DNA of 64,000 nucleotides. It comes from Zerene cesonia. Taxonomy: Eukaryota; Arthropoda; Insecta; Lepidoptera; Pieridae. The stretch's first letter is position 1, and each line of letters opens with the position of its first letter. Position numbers and translations under genes: made by a program. Shown here piece by piece: positions 56,266-64,000 of this stretch. The notes beneath the pieces are model-generated. The model had not been told where the DNA came from, did not search any database, and saw nothing but the letters and a program-made list of their open reading frames with translations. Location: the NCBI RefSeq assembly GCF_012273895.1, contig NC_052124.1, positions 1,302,001-1,366,000 on the forward strand, in the 5' to 3' direction.

Positions 56266-56432
56266 CTAGCTGCCCCCGCGTAAGTCCGTATCCCGTAGGA
56301 ATATCGGTATGAAAAGTTGCTTGAATGTTATTACACTTGTCTAGCTATCTACGTACAAAATTTCATTGCAATCGGTTCAGTAGTTTTTGCGTGAAAGAGC
56401 AACAAACACACACACATCCTTACAAACTTTCG
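56266..56432 (-). repeat. Helitron-like H1, reverse, truncated at its 5' end
   Basis: CTAGCTGCCCCCGCGTAAGT (hairpin partly deleted), GTAGGAATATCGGTATGAAA, ACATCCTTACAAACTTTCGC. It breaks off before the TCCTACTAAT terminus. Confidence 0.7.
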
Positions 56433-57781
56433 CCATCCATTTATTTACACCCATCCATATATATCTTGAACATAGATAAGGGAAGTTTCAGCCATGTAAA
56501 ATGGCTGAAGTCTAGAATATATTACCGTTGCGATCTACAATAATGTGGATTCAATGACGGAATGTAGAAATATAAAGGGCGTTTTACGTGAGGCGGGCAG
56601 CGAAAAAACGGATTCAATTTCAAGTTACCGAATTCTGTTATATTTAAGTATGTTATATCTGTACACGTCTTCGGCTCATATTCTAAATAATTAAACATTT
56701 TTAAACAATAAATTTATTGTTAATTTAGTATCTATTCTTGTACTGATATTGACAGCCGACTGAAAACTTTTCAAAATTCTGCTTAGCGAATGTATTGGTA
56801 TACCATAGTATTTTCTTGTGTTTGATTGTATTATACCTACATTCAGAAATTGAAGACTTGGAGCTTCATTTTCTAGACGTATAATTATAACATGGTTAGC
56901 ATGGTTTTATGGTTACATACTAAAATATTAATAAAAACTTTTTCGCTACCCGCTTCGGATGAAATGCCCCATAAATTGGTTCACATAGTTGATATCTAGA
57001 ATCCAGCAATCCTTTGTCTAGATTTGGAATGAGGAAGTAATTTTTACTCGTCGAAGGAATAGTAACGATTCGTATTTCAAAGCACGCTGTTCTACATTGG
57101 GCGAAATATTTTTGTCATAGAACGCACATACCTCTTTTAGTGAAGTCTAATGTTTGTACTTCTATTTATTCTTTATTTCACGTGTATGTTTGTATGTAAC
57201 CGACACCTTTAGACTGAATTATGACCCTGTTTAAAAGGAAAGGTTTAATTCATGGTTTTACATGGTGATAATACATTTATTTCTTAATTTTTTTTCTTTA
57301 TATAGTGTTTTTTAAGTTTTTTTCTATTATAGGGTAGTTATCGTATCGTCGAATATATGGTTCGTGATAGTTTGGATTGCAATGGAAATTTTAGCTTGAT
57401 CTTGAAAATTAATACTAAATACATAATGTTGTATAAATGTGTTTATAATTTACATATTTTTGTGTTATATGCTTTACTAGGTATTTAAGATATAAAAGGA
57501 AATAGAAACGCTTAAAAGAAATATGCTAGTTTGAGCTGGTGACTTGACATATCAAACTTTTTCGTGAATTTCAGTAGAAAGGTAGTGATAAATTCGATTA
57601 GATATCGATTCTGATAGGATTAAAAATCAAATTTTAAAAATACAAATTAAACATTATAAAACATAAGAATCTGGAGGCAAGCATTTTAATCCAGTACCAC
57701 GAGAATCAGAGACTTATCTTGGAAGTTCGTTGAAACTTCCTTTGTTGTTATTATTATTATTATAAATGAATTTCAGGCTAA

Positions 57782-58019
57782 TCCCTAAAATAATATAAAT
57801 GCGAAAATAACTCAGTCTTCCTCTTCAACTGTCTCTTTTTTACGCATAAACCGCTTAACCAATTTGCATGCAATTCGGTGCAGATATAGTTTGAAATCTG
57901 ATGCTGGACAAAATACAGTTTTAATCCCAGAAATGCCACGGAGACGGGAAACATTTAAAGCAAACTGTCATCAGAATTTTCCTTTCACTGCATGGGCAAA
58001 GCCGCTGGCGAAAAGCTAG
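57782..58019 (+). repeat. Helitron-like element, single-copy family
   Basis: TCCCTAAAATAATATAAATG start, TTTTACGCATAAACCGCTTA, AATCCCAGAAATGCCACGGA, then GCAAAGCCGCTGGCG and AAAAGCTAG end. Confidence 0.6.
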
Positions 58020-58065
58020 TTCTTTATTATTATTTATAACGATGCTTAATGCTAATAGTCACAGT

Positions 58066-58261
58066 TCACACTAATATTATAAATGTGAAAATTTGTTTGT
58101 TTGGATGTTTGTCCATCAATCTCGAATGGAACTTGATGAAATTTGATATCCAGACAAGGTTTGAGCTGACTTGGGTGATAGGATACTTTTTATCCCGTTT
58201 AAGGTTCCCTTGAGATAAAACAGTATCTTGATATCCGGGCGGATCCGGGATGAGTATCTAG
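58066..58261 (+). mobile_element. Helitron-like element (CACTAATATTATAAATG family)
   Basis: TCACACTAATATTATAAATG start, TTTATCCCGTTTAAGGTTCC, hairpin CCGGGCGGATCCGGG, and ATGAGTATCTAG end. It matches 27315-27527. Confidence 0.75.
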
Positions 58262-59026
58262 TTTAACGTAAGTAACGTGACGTAACGTAACGTGTATGTA
58301 CATGGTCAGGTTAATAATCAGTACGCAACCACGTTGAACTTAAGTGGGTGCCGACATAATAGGATTAGCCGAAGTCACAACTGTTTCAGCTACACTTTAG
58401 CACTTAGCACGATTTCGGTAAGTGCTCAGAGGAATTATTTACTAGAATTTACTGGAACATTCTGGAATTCCGATACTATTTTTGTTACAATTTAAACCCC
58501 TCCGACGATAACGCCTGGAATACGGGGGAGTTATTTGGAATTTTTTGTATAAACTGTTGTCATTTTATCCCCGATTGGTAAAATATTTGTATCTTCGGGA
58601 AATTGAACGAAATAATTTTTTTCGTACAATTCTTTGTTATTTATAAATTTAAGGGCTTCGTGTACCTTATCAAAAGGTCATATTTTCGCGCGTTTGTTCA
58701 ACAAAAGATAAGCCTTTAGAAAAAAATTATCAAAGAGAATTGTTTGCGAAAATTCCCCCAGGAGACCAGAAATGCTTTCAAAATTTTGCTTAATTTAGGA
58801 AAAAATCTGCAGTAGGGAAAGGTAAGTACAGTTCGCGATTATAATAAGGAAGGCTTAATTAACTCTTCCTTAGTTTTCCGTGCAACGTAAACGAGCGTTT
58901 TGAGGTTATGTTTTAATGGGAACTTATTATTTATAGAGTAGATTAAGTATAGAAGAATTTATACGGTTTTTTATTAAAAAATCTACAATATATTTTTAAT
59001 TAAATCATAATCATAATAAGCTACAT

Positions 59027-59063
59027 AATAGACCTATAAAATTGGCCATTATATAGGTCTATT
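59027..59063. repeat. 12-bp inverted repeat
   Basis: AATAGACCTATA at 59027-59038 and TATAGGTCTATT at 59052-59063, with a 13-nt loop. Confidence 0.75.
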
Positions 59064-59307
59064 ACATAATTTTATTTTTTATCCTTCACCTTTTAACATG
59101 CATTGTATAGCTAGACTTGGTGGGCCTTATATGCTAGACCTTAAATTAATTTATCTAAAATAAACGAAAATTATCTGCTATATGTTTTATTCTATCTATA
59201 TACAATTTTTATCTTTAGAAAATCTCCAAAATCAATGTCAATGGGTAATTCCCAATGATTTCTTGTTAAAGTACGTGTTATATTAAATATAGTATGTCCT
59301 TCTGTTT

Positions 59308-59510
59308 GACCGCCTCCTTGGTACAGTGGTTAACACGTGAGCGTAGAACCGAGGGGCCCTGGGTTCGATTCCCGGTGGAGACGCACAAAAAGAGTCACGG
59401 TCTGGCAGGACACAGAAGGCTGATCACCTCCTTGATCATAAAGAAAATTGATCAGTGAAACAGATGTATATCCGCAGCCCCATACCCCACTAGAAGACAC
59501 GGGACTTCAC
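59308..59510 (+). mobile_element. tRNA-derived SINE (S2), full length
   Basis: GACCGCCTCCTTGGTACAGT and GGTTAACACGTGAGCGTAG (A-box region), GGGTTCGATTCCCGG (near-perfect B box), AGGACACAGAAGGCTGATCA, and the CCCCATACCCCACTAG end. Best-preserved S2 copy. The head resembles a real tRNA but lacks a closable acceptor stem. Confidence 0.8.
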
Positions 59511-59556
59511 TTTCATATCCTTCTGTTCACTCATGTTAAAAATCAAAATTTGTCAA

Positions 59557-59773
59557 TTGATGAAGATTGATTTTTTCAACCTAGCCCAAACGAATTTAAC
59601 GTCTAATAGAGTATCAATAAAACGCAGCGTTCCAACCGCCCGTTTACAACTACAACTGATATTGATGAAGATTGATTTTTTCAACCTGCCTTCCTCAAAA
59701 AATCGAATTTAACATCTTACGTAAAAGAGTATGAATGAAACGCAGCGTTCCAACCGCCCGTTTACAACTACAA
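59557..59773. repeat. Imperfect tandem duplication, about 105-bp period
   Basis: Unit 1 at 59557-59655 and unit 2 at 59662-59773. Both start TTGATGAAGATTGATTTTTT and end AACGCAGCGTTCCAACCGCC plus CGTTTACAACTACAA. Unit 2 has small insertions. Confidence 0.85.
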
Positions 59774-59937
59774 GCAAAACTTTCGTCGCCCGTTCACGAG
59801 ACCCCATTCTGTTTCGACCCTTTGACACTCGGCTTTATTGTTTGAAAAAATTAAGAGAGAAATTTTTTCCACGATCCCCGCATTATTTTAGGTAGAGATC
59901 GTCCATCAATGCTGAGTTTCTGTAGAAGTTGTTAATT

Positions 59938-60085
59938 TCCAACCGACTTCAAAAAAGAAGGTTCTCAATTCGACTGCATTCGTTTGGGTTTATTACCTGA
60001 GAACTTTCGACTGTGTAAACTGATTTTGATGATGCTCTTTTATTTGAAAGATGAAGCCTCCCGTGACATCTTAATGTAAGAAGGC
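59938..60085 (+). repeat. Repeat of the CCAACCGACTTCAAAAAAGAAGG family
   Basis: CAACCGACTTCAAAAAAGAA, TCTCAATTCGACTGCATTCG, AACTGATTTTGATGATGCTC. Same order as 25057 and 63352. Confidence 0.5.
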
Positions 60086-60558
60086 GGTATAGATTTTGTT
60101 AGAAGTTATTTCACTTTTAAGGCACACTTTGGTCTAGATATGGGACCGAGTAGTTTATTTGGTTCATGATCCATTATTTCATACAACATTTGATGCTGTG
60201 TTTTGTGATCATAATGATAATAGCGTGTTTGTCTGGGGGAGATTGTTTGATCTATTCGGTGGTGACTTTATTTATTATTCACTATCTATTTGCCCCGGCT
60301 TCACCTGTGGTACATATATATATATATATATATATGTCACGCAATAGAATAGCAGGTAAAAAGAATTTTTGAAATCGATCCAGCAGTATTTGTAAAAGCA
60401 TTCTATGATACTATTTACTTCCATATGCCAAAAGAACGGTAAATATGCAGGTCTCTAGAACTTTTATTCATTTCCTTGGATCACGAGGGGATGCAGGATG
60501 TATTTGTGTATTTAGAAAGAACAAGAAAATTTACCTTGCTTAGGAACGGAACATGTTA

Positions 60559-60758
60559 TCCTGCTAATATTATAAACGCGAAAGTGTGTGAGTACGGATG
60601 GATGTTTGTTACTCATTCACGCAAAAACTGACGAACTGTTCGCAATGAAATTTGTTATGTAAATAGCTGGATAAATAGAATAACGCATAGGCATCTTTTT
60701 ATACCGATAATCCTACGGGATACAGATTTACGTGGGAGAAACCGCGGGGCGCAGCTAG
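60559..60758 (+). mobile_element. Helitron-like H1, full length
   Basis: TCCTGCTAATATTATAAACG start, TCATTCACGCAAAAACTGAC, ATACCGATAATCCTACGGG, hairpin CGTGGGAGAAACCGCG, and GGGCGCAGCTAG end. Confidence 0.8.
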
Positions 60759-63351
60759 TAAAATAATAAAACTTACCATTTTAGGTACATAAATTGCTAT
60801 CTTCTTTATAGACACAACACATAATAATTTTAACTTTTAATCAGAAAATTCTTAATAATCATTTCAGAAGATATGAAAAAGCAAAAGACTGAACTATATC
60901 TTATTAAGACCTTGGCACTGCTTGCTTATTAAAAAATAAGTTAGCAGATATTTTCACAGAAGGCTGATCACTTAAAGAAAATTTTAATTAATGTAAACAC
61001 AGTCCAAAGAAAGCTATACTTGCATTTTTTTGTTTGCAATTTGATGCTTCCACCCATTATACTACACAACATCCACCGTAAATACTATGGCATAAAATTA
61101 TAATAACTTTAATTGAGAAGTTATTTCGACGAGCAATCAAAGGAATTCGAGCGTATAAACCGAAAACATGCAGTTAATTTAAAACTGGGTACTTTCAAAG
61201 GATTTCATGGAGTTTAATTATACAAATTAATGACATTAATTGTTCCCTTGCCACGGTGGATGATGGCGCATTATCATAATTATTATTATTTCCGCATGAA
61301 CGACCATGTTATAACTGATAACTGATACAATTGAGTGTGAAAATTGATGCCGTTACAGCTACAATAGTTATTTTTTATGATATACCAGTTGATAAGAATA
61401 TACTTAACTTTACGACCGCGGCTTCGCTCGCGTTATCTATAGAAATTCCTATGGGTATGTGATGCTAAAACTCGGTAAAGAATAGCCTATGTCAATCTCT
61501 AGCCTGCTATCTCCATATATTGAAATCACTTCGCACATTCACACGCAAGGGGTACCGAAAATCCTGGGATACTCATATTTATGTACATAAATCCTTAGAA
61601 ACTAAGGATTTAGGAATATGCCACTTTCTTAGGATTTCCCTAGGATTATTAGGTATACGGGCAGTGCCATTTTGCACGCTTATCACGGTCAAATATACAC
61701 GATTAGTCTACCTAGATATTATAAACTGTTTCATATTTAAAATGTTTCTGCGTTATACAGAAAATGAGTCCAGCATTTTTTTTATATTTCAAGCGTTAAA
61801 CACGGTGAGGCGATCTTCCTTTTACAGCTACAAAATAGGCAACTGATAATCCCTTTCTTCGCTAGATTTTACAACTTATCTCTTTTATGAACCACTACAC
61901 AAAGGGAATTTTCCATATTTCAGGCACCGTATAATACATTATTCTTACACGATCGTTTCTCTATTTACCTCTGTGTAACGCTTCCAGCAAATTGCCGCCA
62001 ATTCTGCCAACATTCTTGTAGAAATAGTAAGAAATAACCAGGGACAATATGTCGCAAAACATCGGAATTCAAGAGTCGTCTTCAAGGCAAACGCTAGACA
62101 TTCCGCTATGAATTATTCATACAACTCGCACTGTTTGCGCTATGAGCTAGTGCTTTGATAAGGGATAGTACTTGTATAGAAACCGGCCAGTAGTTGGACA
62201 AAGATATGGTAAATATTTGGGACATATGTTACGAATGTTTACTGTTGTAGTAGAACAGAAAGCTATATATATATTTATAGTTGTCTGCTGATGGGCGTTT
62301 GGTTGAATGAAAACATGTTTAATATTTTGATAAGTATTAAAATATCCTCTCATAAAATGTAGTACCCATAACTGAATACGGCTAAAATATCTTTCGAATT
62401 ATGGAAAACCACGGAGGGTTTCATTTTCAATTCATAAGAAGTGTTTCAAAACATTATTAGCTTTCTCCTATCCAAACATAATTGGCATATTAAAGGATGA
62501 ATATAATGCCATAAATAGGCAAATAATCTATGCATATTAACACTAACAAATTAAACTGCTTGTTATTGGCGTACCACGGTCCACTGTTATGCTAATAGCC
62601 CTGAAAATTTGCGTTGCCCAAATGCCCTTTATTTTCATTGTGTTTCAATATCACGGTGAATGGATTTGAATGATTAGAGAATCAGCTTGCATTTTGTGAC
62701 AATATTGACTAAAGTATCATGAGTTAAATCTCTGATTTCAATATAATCAATTTTTAGTTCGAAATGCGTTGCTGATCAACAGTTGGCTACTAACGATAAA
62801 TCTAGTTACACAGGACCAAGTATTAAATGTACATTTAGATGTTATGTAAGTATAATGTTCATAATTTAACAATATTAAAAAATAGTCCAATAGAAGGAAA
62901 GAAAGAATGTTTATTTCGAACATGTAATAAAAAGGTGGACTTAGTAATCGATGTGGTGCTAAAAAGGGTAACTACTCAGCATGCCAGTCAGAAGAATTAG
63001 AATCCCTATTCTATTCTTTAACATTTTAGGAGGAAAACTTCGAGCATATTCTTTTAATTGCTTAGCAAAGCCCACCACTTTTGCTAGTACTATTTTATCT
63101 TTGTAATCAGGGATCCCCATTACCTATAAAGCAGAGTTATACACGTTTATTCTATCGAATGGTTAATACCGACCGTAAATTGTTTTAAGCGGCTATTAAG
63201 AAGCAATTATTGGCCTAACGGAAATATAATGGCTATTAGCTGAGTATGTTCTGGCTGTAATAGATTATGTCAATATAACATTTGTATACGTATATCTACT
63301 TTATTACATTAGCATAGGATTTCACGGATTTTTATCCCAGTCAATGTTTAT

Positions 63352-63545
63352 CCTTTCCAACCGCTTTGAAAAGAGGAGAATATTAATTCGACTGTACTTT
63401 TTTTCGGGTTTTTCGACTGCGTGACGGCTGAATGGATTTCAACGATTCTTACTGCGTTGGTTTGTCGTCACTCGGATTAACATCACTTGAAACATTGAAA
63501 AGCTTATATAAATATCTACCCGGCGGAGCCTGGACGAAAAGCTAG
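63352..63545 (+). repeat. Helitron-like element with CCAACCGCTTTG head
   Basis: TTTCCAACCGCTTTGAAAAG, a TTAATTCGACTGTACTT line, GAATGGATTTCAACGATTCT, and the 3' end CCCGGCGGAGCCTGGACG plus AAAAGCTAG. This links the ACCGACTTC repeat family to CTAG-ending elements. Confidence 0.55.
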
Positions 63546-64000
63546 TAAATCATGAATGTCACATGAAGGCACAATGAATGCCAACATACAATAAACTTAA
63601 AGAATATATTAAAAAATCCAACCGATGCGGATCGCAATTAACGTTCGCTTTAACGGCCGCCGTAAATTTTAATTGCCTCAACAATTATTTATTTTATTCA
63701 CTTTATTATTCCATTGTTTTTCTCCGCGAATGAATTTCGGCTTTCGTGGATATTGGATGAAGTTGAAAGTTCTAAACAAAGGGGTGTTAATTAGCAGTTC
63801 ATATTTTTGCGAAGCTATTTGAGAATTGGTATTTCCGGTTTGAATGGAATTTGGTACAGAGATAGTGCAAGATCTGGGAAAGGAGATCGAACTTTTTGTT
63901 CCGGGAATCTAACGGGAGAATTATATGGGACTTTTTCCCAGGATCCATAAAAGTCTTAAATCTTTAGATCTAGATAGTTTGATGATGATGATGATGATTC

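Larger units (their letters stand above)
53508..64000. other. Gene-poor right flank
   Basis: Beyond the 64-aa gene I find no exon chain. Listed repeats take up about 2 kb. Repeat-free blocks with higher GC (about 55220-55440, 58500-58860, 61960-62160, 62560-62700) read like possible conserved non-coding sequence, but that is only an impression. The window ends in a GATGATGATGATGATGATTC simple repeat. Confidence 0.5.

Noticed and set aside
59308..59390. Possible functional tRNA gene
   Set aside because: Good A and B boxes, but no acceptor stem closes and the body continues into S2 SINE sequence also found at 26961 and 52161.
61520..61846. 108-codon + strand ORF
   Set aside because: AT-driven composition, no motif, and it overlaps a local hairpin (AAATCCTTAGAAACTAAGGATTT region). 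Not supported as a gene.

Overview
The window looks like nuclear DNA of a moth or butterfly (Lepidoptera). It is AT-rich and intron-bearing, and packed with short interspersed elements of lepidopteran type: Helitron-like elements beginning TCCTACTAATATTATAAAT and ending in a GC hairpin plus CTAG, tRNA-derived SINEs with recognisable A and B boxes, and A-tailed retroposons. The species cannot be fixed from the sequence. There is no bacterial-style gene packing; real coding DNA is about 5 kb of the 64 kb.

Layout. (1) 565-1683: the last three coding exons of a two-pore-domain potassium channel, entering from the left edge. (2) 1684-22500: about 21 kb with no gene I can support, filled with Helitron-like copies, SINE pieces, a fold-back element with arms of about 220-270 bp, and a terminal-inverted-repeat element carrying a nested insertion. 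(3) 22511-22989: two divergent, unrecognised ORF remnants. (4) 23138-48380: the core of the window, a head-to-tail array of three M14 zinc carboxypeptidase genes (called CP1, CP2 and CP3 here), all on the + strand. Each has seven exons with the same intron phases, a signal peptide, an activation propeptide and a catalytic domain. CP1 and CP2 are complete (428 and 427 aa as spliced by me). CP3 lacks about 97 codons because a 1000-N assembly gap covers most of exon 6. A second 1000-N gap lies in intron 2 of CP2. (5) 51336-53507: a two-exon gene for a 64-residue single-pass membrane protein of unknown function, whose intron has collected three retroposons. (6) 53508-64000: gene-poor sequence with more repeats.

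How the genes relate. The three carboxypeptidases look like a tandemly duplicated family of secreted, probably midgut digestive proenzymes, activated by tryptic cleavage at basic residues encoded in exon 3. CP1 and CP2 keep all the zinc ligands and catalytic residues; for CP3 those outside the gap are present. At the position equivalent to residue 255 of bovine carboxypeptidase A, which sets substrate preference, CP1 and CP2 carry Gln rather than the Ile of A-type or Asp of B-type enzymes. CP2 and CP3 have doubled GATAAGATA motifs 58 and 117 bp upstream of their start codons, which would fit gut GATA-factor control. The potassium channel and the 64-residue protein are unrelated flanking genes.

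All exon joins were made by eye from GT/AG sites, reading frame and agreement between paralogues. No search or alignment program was run.
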